Made by a program: the position numbers and the translations under genes. Positions 35,851 through 46,213 of a stretch of DNA of 64,000 nt are shown one piece after another (position 1 is the first letter of the stretch; the number at the start of each line of letters is the position of its first letter). Source of the DNA: Chaetomium olivaceum (taxonomy: Eukaryota; Ascomycota; Sordariomycetes; Sordariales; Chaetomiaceae); contig JAYWVB010000041.1 of NCBI GenBank assembly GCA_039881045.1, positions 244,937 to 308,936 on the forward strand. Reading direction: 5' to 3'. The notes beneath the pieces were generated by a model, which saw only the letters and a program-made list of their open reading frames with translations, was not told the DNA's origin and did not search any database.

Positions 35851-36711
35851 ATGCCTGGAGGTGCCACCGTTCGCGATGTCGATGTAAGTTTTTGCAGTTC
35901 TCCGCCATGACTAGCCTCTGCAACCCGGACCCGAATATTCTTTCGCTGTCCTGGCTGCCGCGAGTCTCGTCGGCAGAGCTCGTCCTGGCCGACGTGATGA
36001 ACCGTTGGTCGTCACAGCAGCAACCTGGAAGATTAAGGGAGCAGGCGTGAGGGGGTCGAAAGATCTCTGAAGACGGAATTTTGCTAATCATGTTGCTGCC
36101 GACCCAAAGGCTCACAAGTTTGTCGGTAAGTTCTGCTGCAAACTGCATTTGCTCGTCCATGCGAGGCTAACATGGAACAGCGGCCTATGCGGCTTTCTTG
36201 AAGCGTCAGGGCAAGCTCCCTGTGCCCGGTTAGTACACACGACCACGATAGATCGACCGAACAACCGCATCTGACATGAACTTCACGCAGGTTGGGTCGA
36301 TACCGTCAAGACCGGCCCCGCCAAGGAGATGCCCCCCCAGGATATCGACTGGTACTACGTCCGCGCCGCTTCCGTCGCCCGCCATGTCTACCTAAGGAAG
36401 ACCGTTGGTGTCGGCCGTCTCCGCAGGGTCCACGGTACCGCCAAGAACCGTGGCTCTCGTCCCTCCAAGCACGTCGATGCTAGCGGCAGCGTCGACCGCA
36501 AGGTCATGCAGTCATTGGAGAAGATCCAGGTTCTCGAGCAGGATGAGGAGAAGGGCGGCCGCCGCATCACCCAGCAGGGTCAGCGTGATCTTGACCGTGA
36601 GTTACCCAATGCAGGACCCCTCTATACTAAGCGGCTCTAACGCAACAATAAACAGGGATTGCGCAGACCGTCGCCGAGGCTGATGAGGAGGAGGAGGAGG
36701 AGGAGGAGTAA
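35851..36711 (+). CDS. RPS19: 40S ribosomal protein eS19
   Basis: Small-subunit protein needed for 18S rRNA maturation. Five exons (35851-35883, 36110-36125, 36181-36228, 36291-36596, 36656-36711) total 459 bases, 152 residues. Exon 2 is only 16 bases. It begins M-P-G-G-A-T-V-R-D-V-D and contains A-A-F-L-K-R-Q-G-K-L, W-V-D-T-V-K, Y-V-R-A-A-S-V-A-R-H-V-Y-L-R and G-Q-R-D-L-D-R-I. The usual tail is replaced by a run of eight Glu from a GAG/GAG repeat. Intron 1 is long (226 bases) and may host a C/D snoRNA. Confidence 0.95.
35994..36070 (+). ncRNA. Possible C/D box snoRNA in eS19 intron 1
   Basis: A perfect C box GTGATGA (35994-36000) and a D box CTGA (36067-36070) stand 77 bases apart within the long first intron. 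The flanking stem is weak, and I could not match the bases before the D box (GGTCGAAAGATCT) to a remembered rRNA segment. Offered as a candidate only. Confidence 0.3.
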
Positions 36712-37601
36712 ACGCGTCCTCTTCAGTGGAACCGTTCCGCACCCCTGCACCGGAGCAGGAGGTACGTTGGGTGGCACAAAGCCAAAGGCACTGCGTGGGT
36801 TGGTCTCGGTCATGATTCCCGGTAGCATCTGGTTTAGGCGTCATAAAAGGGATTGCTGGCTTGCTTGGTCATTTGAGCCTGGCCTCCACAGTCAGTTTGC
36901 CTTCATTACGTGTTAACCCTCACCTCGGGAACGTGATATTCCATCCACCTCAAACCTCCTTCTCGACGTGCAGATGCGCAGGGTTGAACTCGCGAGGAAA
37001 GTCGGAAAACTTAAGTAGGGTTTCTCTAGGCTAAAGGTGGTTGTCTAGAAAACCGCGTCGTGTTCCTGCCCTCTTTCTCTCTCTCGCGCGCTCTCTCCCG
37101 CCCTCTCTCTCTCGCCCTCTCTCTCTCGCCTCTCTCTCTCTCGCCCTCTCTCTCTCTCTCGCCCTCTCTCTCTCTCTCGCCCTCTCTCTCTCTCGCACCC
37201 TCTCTCTCTCGCACCCTCTCTCTCTCGCACCCTCTCTCGCACATTTCCATCATCCCCTCCAGCACCCTGGAGTTACGCTTCTACCTTGGACTGCCTTTCC
37301 CACTTCAGTCTAACTCATCGCGCTTGAAGACCGCCACGGTTCTAAACCCTACTTCTATAACTTTCTTGCCCAGTATTGTGGGTGACCGATGAAGTTCAAA
37401 GTCTCTGGATTCGGATTTCTTTCCTCTCCATTATTTTCACACCATCCGACCCGGTATGATACACGATCATCACACCTCTTATATGCTGTTTCTTTTTCTC
37501 CTTCTACCATGATGTTATTTCCCTCCTTGCTTGCTTAATCTGAATAGTGATACTGACTGGATTCCAGGCCCACTAAGTTTTCGGTACGACAGTTGGAAAA
37601 C
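36712..37601. other. Intergenic spacer with CT-rich microsatellite
   Basis: 3' flank of eS19 and upstream region of the ankyrin-deaminase gene. No gene supported apart from the repeat described at 37073-37235. Confidence 0.5.
37073..37235 (+). repeat. CTCTCT(CG) microsatellite
   Basis: About 160 bases of CTCTCT runs interrupted regularly by CGCC or CGCAC. It is open in several frames on both strands, giving Ser/Leu or Arg/Glu repeat peptides, none of them credible as a protein. Confidence 0.9.
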
Positions 37602-39561
37602 ATGAACGAAGCCAACTCTCCCACGGCCCACGGTGGTCTGAGTGATTTCCATGTCGCGGTCATAACGGGCCAAGCTCGTCGTGTCAGCAAAATCATACAG
37701 CAGAACAAGATGGGGCTCATTGATGCGGGCGATGCGGACGGCACGACCCCATTAATGGCCGCCGTTCTCACGGGCCGCATGTCCATTGCACGACTTCTTG
37801 TGCAAAATGGGGCATCAACCTATGTCCGAGATCGCCGAGGCCACCAAGCGATCGACTACTCGCGACCCAGCTTGTTCAAGGTAAAACTTGACATCTACAG
37901 GCGCCTGGGTTTGCCAGAGGTAGGCCCGGAACAACGGGCCAAACGGGCCGCGATCGCGAAGATACTTCGGTATCCGACAGCACTAGAGTCCTAGTTTGTT
38001 CCCCTGGTCCCTACTCCACGCTTCCATTTCCTCCTCAACCCGCAAACATGCCCTTTACTGATGACAAATCGTTTTATAGTTGTCGGATGGGTCAGCATGA
38101 GTGCTCGCGGGCGCTTTTCTTCAAAGAGGGCGCAGAGCTCAATGTCGTGAGACCTCACCTAACCTTCAAAATTGCCAAGGAGAATATCGAAAGGGCGACC
38201 ACGGGGTTCATCGCGTCCGCAATGTGCCCGTTGGTTAAGACGGCCGCTGTGAGCGGCTGGCAAGCGAACCCTTTAAGAGGGCACGACGTACTGGAAAACA
38301 TGAAATACTTACGACTCGTCCGAGACTTAGCCGGTGTCTTAAATTTTACCTTGACTCGATCCCCAAGAGACAATAACGGAAAACCGCGGCCAGAGCACAA
38401 CGGACGGTTTGTATCCTCGCATTCCGTGAGTCCCCAGACATTTGCCCTCGCTCGCTTCAAGTGCTGACTAGGACAACAGGAGAAAAAGTTGGCCACCTTT
38501 TGGGTGATCGCTGTTCTCAAAGCAATGCTGGACTCTACCGATTTGAAAAGGGTCCACGAGTTACGGGGCATGGATATCCCTCAACCGTGGAGAGAAGCGT
38601 GGGTCTTTTTAGACCACACGCCTTGTGAGAATGTGAGCACTGCCTTACCTAGATTACCTTACATTTCTGCCCTTGAACTAACAGTCGCTCGTCACTAGTG
38701 CTGGCGTTTTTTACATCGGATTAGACAAGTGACGGGCATCGGCATCTATGTCGAGACACGCCCTTTTCTAGCCAAAAGAAATCGCCAAAATGATATTGGC
38801 TGCCGAAAATGCGCATGTGCTCGGTGCAAGCGCAGATTCGGCGCCGAGCAGGCACGGGGCACCCAACCTGACAATGAACGGTGCAGGAGTTCTAAGGACA
38901 CCGCCGTGTCAGGTCATCTTGATATTGAGAATGGAGCCAGCCCTGCACTTAAAGATAAGAGCGATGGAAAATGCCAACGGTCAACAAGCAGAATTACACG
39001 ACCTGAGGCCCTGACAACAACCTCGAGGGCACCGCGGGTAAGTCTCATAATATTCTGAATTGTCTCCATCTTCTGACCTGCTCTTAGACCTGGAGACATT
39101 TCGTCGACAGAAAAACCGATTTAGAATACGCAAAACCAAAACCGATACCCAGTCCAGAGTCGGCGGCAGGAATACCTGAGCTCCGAGAGCCAATCTCGAC
39201 GATCGCGGGTCGTTCGGGCTTTTTCGCCACGCCGGACCCAGGCCAGTCCGTTGAAGTCCAGATCCCCGAAATGAGCTCCGGCGCGCGAGCAGAGTATGAC
39301 CGGATTTCCAACGTTTCTGGCTCTCTTGACCTTGGTCGGTTCGCATATAATCCGCCCGCAGCTGCTGTTGCCTCGGTGCCAAAGAAAGCAACCCGCCAGC
39401 GCAAGCCACGGAAGCCTGTTGGCAGTGAGGAAAATACCAAAGAGGCAGCTACAAGTGGTATATCACGGACTAGATTGTCTAAATTTGAAAGAACGCGCGC
39501 CAGGAGTTCGTTCGCGCGGGCTGTGGAACACCACCAGCGGCGGAGGGCTGGTAAGGCATAA
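37602..39561 (+). CDS. Ankyrin-repeat protein with a nucleic-acid deaminase-like domain
   Basis: Five exons (37602-37969, 38080-38425, 38480-38632, 38699-39037, 39088-39561) join in phase to 559 residues. Residues 10-85 form two to three ankyrin repeats. The middle region carries deaminase-superfamily motifs: H-S-E at 237-239 and P-C-x-x-C at 286-290, each cut by an intron and restored by splicing. A W/R-rich segment and a CRKCACARCKRR cluster follow. The C-terminal 200 residues are basic and probably disordered. This order (HxE, about 50 residues, PCxxC, then a beta-helix segment) is that of zinc deaminases acting on bases in nucleic acids or nucleotides. It resembles the OTT_1508-like deaminase family known in fungi; substrate unknown. 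If the first intron (110 bases) is retained, the reading stops after the ankyrin part. Further 3' exons up to about 39.9 kb are possible. Confidence 0.7.
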
Positions 39562-40516
39562 TACCATGTGCTATCAGCGCCGCATATTTCTTCTTCGGGT
39601 GCTCTCATCGGTATCAATCACCACGGCAGCCCGTTCCGGTATGGCTAGCTACTCCCTGCGAACAAGTGATATCCCGGCTGAGGGGGCAATGGAGGGAACT
39701 GGGACTTGCCGGCGGCAAATACTGGAAAGGGTGCGCTTATCATAGCCTTGGTCCATTCTTGAGGTTGTCTCCTGCGCATCAAGGATTCCTGGACAGCTGG
39801 AGACAAACGACACACTACCCACGCGTGGCGGTTATGCGATGGAGGTTTCTTGCTGCGGTATGGGATGGGCTTTTCTTTTTCCTTCTTTTCTTCTCGTTCT
39901 CCTTTTCTCTGAACTCTCGTCCGGTGCAGTGAACGGCGACCAAAACAGTTATGATGGCGCAGGTCATTGGTTTGTCGACAGTTCTACGCCTCACTCTGCC
40001 CTGCTAGTTTTTGTTCTCTGGCTCGAAGAATTTGATAGCGAGAAAGGTGCGTCGGCGGAAAGGCCAAATGACCATCAGCTGCGTGTCATGTATGAGTTCT
40101 ACGTTCGAATCACTTTAGCTTTAGCTTAGTTTTCTTCACACAAGTCACGACATGGGTGCTCGTTCGAACCGGTACATTGCGATGAAAACGCTCCGTGTAG
40201 TTGCTTTAAAAACGCAATTGTAGAACAACAATAATTAGAACAGCTAAAGCCGCCAGTAAAGGCCCGCTACTTTGGGTATCAAAAAGCCACTACGAAAGAG
40301 GCTCTCCTCCTCCAGATTAAGCATCCGCATCCCTCCCCCACGACCGCTTCTCGGCCGCCTCGGAGACAATGCCATATCCCCATGATACCGAGGACCTCCC
40401 ATGGTATATCCACCGTCAATTAGCAAATCGAACTAATTGTAATCCGCCGAGACCCCGGTCCCGTAACCACCCACATGCCCATCCGGATACTGTGTAGACG
40501 TCCTTGTGCCTGACCA
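39562..40516. other. Spacer, possible extra 3' exons of the deaminase gene
   Basis: The plus-strand frame at 39610-39840 has a Trp-rich, protein-like stretch after a good acceptor (CACGGCAG, about 39632), but the phase does not match the donor GTAAGG at about 39550 without an adjustment. The remainder holds nothing recognisable. Confidence 0.3.
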
Positions 40517-41678
40517 TCAGGCCCACTTCGCCAGAAGCGCCATCAGCCCAACACCGAAGGCAACGCACATGTACGCAGAGAGTTGCATACCAAGTCCGGC
40601 CTTCCGCATCTCCGGGTTGAACATGAACTCATGCGCGACCAGCTCAACAAGAGCCGTGTACATGAGGATGCCGCCGCTGATGGCATCAAAGACACCGTTC
40701 ACGACCCTGCTTGTGGCGGCCTCCAAAGCAAGCGACTTGCTCGCGATGAGCCCCATGCCGATGGCGAACGGGGTGCTGACAGCATATAGGAGGCCGAGGA
40801 AATACGGAGTCCATCTGCGCGCACCGGGCGGCCAGTCGCCATGCCAAGGCGCGCGCCCAGGCCGAGTCCCTCAAAGGTCTGGTGGAAGACCAAGACAACG
40901 AAGAGGATGATGAAGTTGTCAGTGACGGGGAGGGTGAGGCCAATGAAGATGGAGTGGAAGATGACGCCGAACTCGAGGACGAAAATCGCTGTGATCTGCG
41001 CGGCGTAGTTGGCATGCTCGTCGCCTTCGACATGGTCTCGCTGGTGGCCTAGGTGGTCCTCCCGCCGGGTGGGTAGCTGACGTCGTTGCGCAAGCCGGGG
41101 ATCCTGCTCTTGTCGAAGAAGTTCGCGCCAGAAGTACTCCCAGTGGTGGTGGAGGCATCGGCTGACTTGTTTGACCCAACGGCCTCGGCATCATGGGAGT
41201 GTCGCATACCAGCCTGGGTTTGGTCCTTAGTCTCTTGGCCCTTCTCAGTGTGTGACCATGAGCGGAACCGAAGCCAAAGTCAAAGCGGAGACGATGAGCT
41301 CCAAGAGAAACATGACCATGACCGTCATCAAGCCGATAGCCATAGCCCAGTCGTAGTCGGCAGAATGTTTGCGAGGCATTCATCACGAAGGTTATCAGAC
41401 GCTGGGAGAGAAGGTGCATCCAAGCAGTTGCCAGAATCACGCCAGTGCCGAAGTACTTGGCGATGAAGAAGCACAACTTGGAACCTTCATCCTAGAGGTT
41501 CTGGCAAGGAAGACAGGCAGGAGGGCGCCGAGCGCTGAGCCGATGAGGATGACGAAGATGGACGCAATCCGCAGGCCCCAGGATCGGTGCTGGAAGGAGA
41601 GATTTCGCACTCGGGAACCGCGGCGGCATCGCCATCTTCACGACCCACCAAGATCTGGCGGTAAAGGTGTTGATGCAT
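40517..41678 (-). pseudogene. ZIP-family zinc/iron transporter, broken by about seven frame shifts
   Basis: The protein can be followed from M-H-Q-H-L-Y-R to the C-terminal L-L-A-K-W-A only by changing frame repeatedly. Recognisable ZIP segments are A-K-Y-F-G-T-G-V-I-L-A-T-A-W-M-H (TM2), M-T-V-M-V-M-F-L-L-E-L, a His/Asp-rich variable loop, and H-S-I-F-I-G-L and H-Q-T-F-E-G-L-G-L-G-A-R in TM4/TM5, which hold the metal-binding His residues. Eight membrane helices are expected. Breaks lie near 41579, 41479, 41404, 41359, 41251, 41061 and 40841. Six fit one missing base and one fits two missing bases (or one extra). Sequence between breaks is well conserved with no in-frame stops, so the damage is recent or technical. 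Plasma-membrane Zn or Fe uptake would be the role if functional. Confidence 0.75.
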
Positions 41679-42815
41679 CTTTGAATGGTGTCTCGTCTGG
41701 TTCAGTGGTCAGCTATGCTCCTGATACATGGAAATGCCAAGCCATAGATGAATCGGGGGTATGCCGTTTCAGGTATAAGACACACCTCGATTAGACAATG
41801 ATGGAGAGGTGTCGACCGTAAATTAAAGAGTCGATTTTCTTCTTCTTCAGGGACTCCACGACCTGGTTGCGAAACCGCACACAGTTGGCGAATTCAAGAG
41901 TAGTTCTCAATGTCTTGGCAGAAGGTAGAGATCCAGCTAATGAAATGGATGGTTTAACGATGCCAAGGGAGAAGATTGAGTGATAGGATACCCGACGGGA
42001 GGTTAAAGCGAGGGATTTGTTGGAATCGACTTGTGAGAACCCTGATGGCTGGGCCTTGTGGAAGAGGTTTTGAGTTAGCACACACTTCTAGAAGTACATG
42101 AAATGGCTAGCGAGATACTCACAGAAAGCAGGCTGTGCGATTCTCGGTTCCAATACCCTATCTGGGAAAGAATAAACGGCGTTGTCTTACGTACGACTCG
42201 TCGACGAACTGTTCCCAGAGTATTCAACGCGAGAGAGTACGGGCTGAAGAGCTCAAAGGGGTAGGCGCCTTGGAAGAGCAGGGTGAGAAGGGAAATACAA
42301 TACCCAATATGGCATGCCGCGTCTGAGAACCTTAACGGCCGCGGTTTTCTTTCCCAAGGCAGCTTGTACAGGGGTTGAGGGACTGTTATCTCCAACCTTG
42401 CCGCCAACACGCAACACAAATACCAACCGCCAAACTGAACATTGAAAGCACAGTTTCCCAATTTTGCGCCATGTGTGGACTCCCCCTGACTAAGGTACGC
42501 AAAAGACTCCACGGCACCCGGCCATCAAGGTTCTCAGTCACATCTGTGCGACTTTCGGCAGTCCCCCCTCCCTCCCCGGCCCTGGATAGCCCTGGTAGGT
42601 CTTCGGGAATAACCAGGCAGCCGGCCATGAGTTGAGAACGCCCCGGGCCATTTCCGGATTTTCAGATCAGATTTCTCGAGGGCCTCCCGCACACCATGCG
42701 CTTCTGCGCCGCAAAGATATCCACAACGTCAGCCCGAGCTTTCTCCAACTCGCTTTTCCCCGGGGACGGTTAAGAAAGTGGATGCCGCCATAGGCGCACT
42801 ACTGAGATAGCATCA
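41679..42815. other. Intergenic spacer
   Basis: Upstream region of the ZIP gene and downstream region of MDM10. No gene supported. Confidence 0.45.
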
Positions 42816-44238
42816 TCATGAAGAATATTGGATTTCCAGCCCCAGGCTTCTGAATGGCTCGCCCAACCTTCTCATATCTACCCCAGTGCCAAGGCTAAAA
42901 ATAAGTGACTTGACACGGCCCTCCCAAAGCAGGCCGAACCGGAAATTCTGGTCGACCCGCGCCTTCAAAACCCCCCTATACTCCCCCTTGGGTCTGGCGT
43001 CTGGGGGTTTCTCGCTGGCCACGGGTCTTTGAGGCTCTGGTTCAGGGTCGTCCAGCCGCCATTCCATCTTTGCCTGAAAACTCCTCTCCTTGCTCCTTTT
43101 GGGTGGTTCCTGGGGGGGCTCAACAATCTCAACTTGGTCGGCGGGGTCGGCGGCACCTAAAAGGAAACCAGCCGGCCTTCTGTTGCTCCACAACTCTACC
43201 CCGACTGCCCACTCGCTCTCGTAGCTGTAGACGTTAAACTCCATCTTCGTAGCCAGCGAGCAGTACTCTCTTGCGAGGACGGCATAAGTAGCATTGATGT
43301 TTCCCATCAAGGGGTTGATGGTCAGCGTTGCCGTCAATGGTGTTCCTCGGTGTGCTGGCAAAGTGGCAAAGCGCGCGCCCAATGACATGCCTCCGGATTT
43401 GTTGAGGGTCCCATAATACAATTCGGCGCCCGCACTAAAACGACCATAGATCCTCTCTTTTTCCGCCGAAGGGCCATTGCCATTATTATCAGAAGCTGAT
43501 GCGCCGACGGGCGGATTCATAGCCGAAGAAGATGCATCCCCCCCAAAATTGTACAGGCCGCGGACACCAAGGAGTCCGCCGTCCGTCGAAGCGAGGCCCT
43601 CAAGCCCGTACTTCCGCTTGTCATACTGAACCAACCCAAGCAGGGTACCGCCATTGCGGAGTGAACGCTCGCTGACAGCCGAGAGCTGGACCTGCAGAGC
43701 TGGAGTGAAACGTCGGACAACCATGCCCTCAAGCAGCGACTGCGGCAAGTATAAACGGCCATACAGGAGGTAGCTCCCGTCAACTCCGGCAAAAACTGGG
43801 GGGGGTGACTCCGTCGACGGCTCATGCTCCGCCCCCACGTACTGTTGTTGGTCTTTCGAGCCTAGATCGTGTAGTCGGCGGTAGGATCGCAGGAGCGCCG
43901 GTAGCGGTATTCGGTCTGATCGAGCAGCAATGCCGGTCAAGGGCACCGAGCTGTGGAGGTACGAAATGGAGCCATCAACGATGCCGACACTGCCAAGCTG
44001 GTAACTGGTCGCGAAGTGGGGGGTCGCGAGGGAGGAAAGGGTCAGACGGAGCCCCCGGGGAAGCGGGAAGTCTATGAGCTCTGTTGATCGGGGTCAGCAA
44101 GGAATCAACTATAGAACAAATAGAAAGAGGTGAAAACTCGCCTCTTGCCGTGGCATTGAGCTCCTTGTATGTGTTGTCGTCGTTCCAACCCGTCGCGCCA
44201 TAGAAGGCGTTGGTGACGTAGTGCATAAACTCGCGCAT
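42816..44238 (-). CDS. MDM10: MDM10, mitochondrial outer-membrane beta-barrel of ERMES
   Basis: MDM10 is a beta-barrel that anchors the ER-mitochondria encounter structure and also joins the SAM complex during TOM assembly. Two exons (44142-44238 and 42816-44080) give 453 residues, usual for Pezizomycotina. The N-terminus M-R-E-F-M-x-Y-V-x-x-A-F-Y-x-A-T-G-W-N is diagnostic, followed after the splice by E-L-I-D-F-P-L-P-R-G-L. Further conserved blocks are D-G-S-Y-L-L-Y-G-R-L-Y-L-P and the C-terminal G-L-L-W-E-G-R-V-K and G-L-E-I-Q-Y-S. A charged Pro/Glu-rich loop of about 60 residues is inserted before the last strands. The intron begins GC (AG|GCGAGT) and ends AG. This is a GC-AG intron, because no GT donor restores the conserved junction. 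Confidence 0.93.
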
Positions 44239-44696
44239 CTTCTCTGCAGCCTGCGTGCCGGCAGGTTTACCGCGCGTAGTGTCACCTTTGGCGTATCATT
44301 GGGAGCTGGTGGGTTCGGAATGTAGCTTTGGTGCACCGCCTTCAGTCGAAATATGGTGTTTTAAAACAACCAAAAGCGAATGGAAGCTGTCCCTTGCAAT
44401 TGCGACGTCCGATCAAGCATTTGAGACCCCGCTCTCTTCCATTCTACCAATCATAACAGCCAGTCAACTCTTGGTCCTCTTGGCCAAGCTCCAAGCCAAA
44501 GCCAAGCGGAACAAATCCATTTTTCACACAACACACACATCGCAATCGACCACCGCGATTCAATGCTAAGACAACTTTGACTTTCGAGCTAACAAATTAT
44601 CTGTTTCAGGCTAAACCTACCACGGCCGATCCACTTTCTCCGCCTGACAACCAGCTTGTATCATAAGTCTTGACCACGCACAACGGCGCCACCAGT
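44239..44696. other. Spacer between MDM10 and scytalone dehydratase
   Basis: Promoter of MDM10 and 3' end region of the dehydratase gene. No gene seen. Confidence 0.5.
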
Positions 44697-45348
44697 TTAC
44701 TTGGACTCGCCAAAGCTGTCGCGGCCGCTCGCGAACACCTTCTCGAAGTCGTACTCAGACCACCGGATCGTGGGGCTCAGCCCGGCAAACTTCCACACTC
44801 CGTTGACCTTGTTGTAATAGTGTGTGTTGAAGCCATGTGCGTGGCCTTTGACTTCGACGTTCTTCAGGCTCGCGTCCGTGTAGACCTGATGCGGCACCCG
44901 CAGCTGATGGTATCCGATAATCTCGGTGTCTGACAGCTTCTCCCACTTGCTCGCGCCGCCGATGAAGTGTTGGGTCCGGAGCAGCGGGTTGCCCAGCACC
45001 GACTTGTCCGAGATCATGGCGATGAACTCCTCGGCCGGCATTGCCTCCCACAGCTTGTTGAGAAACGAGCGGTAGTCAACCTGTTGGCGAGTTAGCACTG
45101 CCAGTCGAGCCATTTCAGGTTGAGGCTTTTCCGTCCGTGCGATTGTCTTTCACATACCCGGAGTGTGGGGGCAATGCACTTCCTCAGTCGGTCCCAATCC
45201 TTAGAGTCATAACTATCCGCCCATTCGAACGCTGCCTCCGTGACACCGAGGTAATCTGTTCCTCCCGTCAGTCAACTGGGAATAGACGTGTATCCAAAGC
45301 GCACCACAGACCCTCGAACGTGATTTGTTGTTTCTTCTCGCTGCCCAT
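44697..45348 (-). CDS. SCD1: Scytalone dehydratase (DHN-melanin pathway)
   Basis: Dehydrates scytalone to 1,3,8-THN and vermelone to 1,8-DHN in DHN-melanin synthesis. Three exons (45312-45348, about 45158-45255, 44697-45080) encode 172 residues, the family's length. The N-terminus is M-G-S-E-K-K-Q-Q-I-T-F-E, then D-Y-L-G and E-W-A-D-S-Y-D-S-K-D-W-D-R-L. Exon 3 carries D-Y-R-S-F, L-W-E-A-M-P-A-E-E-F, R-T-Q-H-F-I-G-G and Y-H-Q-L-R-V-P-H-Q. These hold the Tyr, Asp and two His residues of the NTF2-like active site. K-G-H-A-H and G-V-W-K-F-A-G-L complete the fold. No polyketide synthase or THN reductase gene lies in the window, so the pathway is not clustered here. Confidence 0.95.
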
Positions 45349-45926
45349 GATGTTCAACTGCTTGAGCGATAGTCGAGTGCTTGTTTTGGAGGCCACGAGG
45401 TTGTTGTTCTTTGCGGGGTACGAATGGAAGCCCGAGGGATTAATCGTCTTATGCAGCCATGAAATAGTGTGGGCTTTCCACGGGCCGAGCGCTGACAGGA
45501 GTGCTCCTGCACGTGCTGTATTCGGAGCTGGTTGGGGATGTGCGAACGGGGAGGTGCAACCGGTACAGGCCGAGGCCGTCGGCACCGGGCCGCATTTACC
45601 TTTCCCCAACCAAGTCCGTTACTCCAAACGGAAAATATCAATGAATATAGACGAATATATCGTACTACAATATCTCAGAATGCGGAAAATGCGAAGGCCA
45701 TCTTCACCAAAATAAAATACGAAAAAGATTGATCAGGGCCGGTCATCGTCGTGGATCTGACGGAACATAAACACATTTTCTTTTGTTGTTCCTTCCTTTC
45801 TTGCCTTTTTCCTTTTGGAAAATCGAAAGAAAGTGAACAACTCCGCTCCAATGACCGATTGAATCGCTCGTACGATATAGAGAATGTTTGCGCCGTCGAT
45901 TTCCAATGAGGACCACGGACCTAACT
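45349..45926. other. Spacer upstream of scytalone dehydratase
   Basis: Promoter region of the dehydratase; no gene supported. Confidence 0.5.
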
Positions 45927-46213
45927 GGGTAGCCCAGCGGTTAAGCAGTGGTCCTGGCCCACGGGTTTGCTAGGTAGTTCACCTTGCCAGACTAGTACTC
46001 GGACTTAAGGGGAGGCCATAGGTTCGAATCATGATGCTACCCGGGGTTTTTCTAGGAGGTGCTGGGACGCCAGCAGAGTCCTCCACATCAGAATTTACGC
46101 AGCCCGCATCGGCCCGACGGGGCATCACCGGGCTGCACCTGGGCATGCGGAGTAAACCCCCGAGGGGGTTTCGTAACCGGCTACCTCCCTTCGACCGCGA
46201 AGGGGGCTAGTCG
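45927..46213 (+). repeat. tRNA-like, hairpin-rich element (SINE-like or structured RNA)
   Basis: The head carries a pol III A box TAGCCCAGCGG (45930-45940) and a B box GGTTCGAATC (46021-46030). These are enclosed by an inverted pair GGGTAGC (45927-45933) and GCTACCC (46036-46042). It does not fold into a normal cloverleaf, and the boxes are 80 bases apart. Four strong hairpins follow in a row: about 46054-46084 (GCTGG/CCAGC core), 46100-46135 (CAGCCCG/CGGGCTG), 46154-46171 (AAACCCCC-GA-GGGGGTTT), and 46187-46204 (CCCTTCG/CGAAGGG), the last with an outer stem to 46213. This fits a tRNA-derived SINE or an independent structured RNA. No clear target-site duplication or poly-A tail was seen. Confidence 0.5.

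Noticed and set aside
37026..37313. Arg/Glu or Ser/Leu repeat proteins on both strands
   Set aside because: Artefacts of the CT-rich microsatellite.
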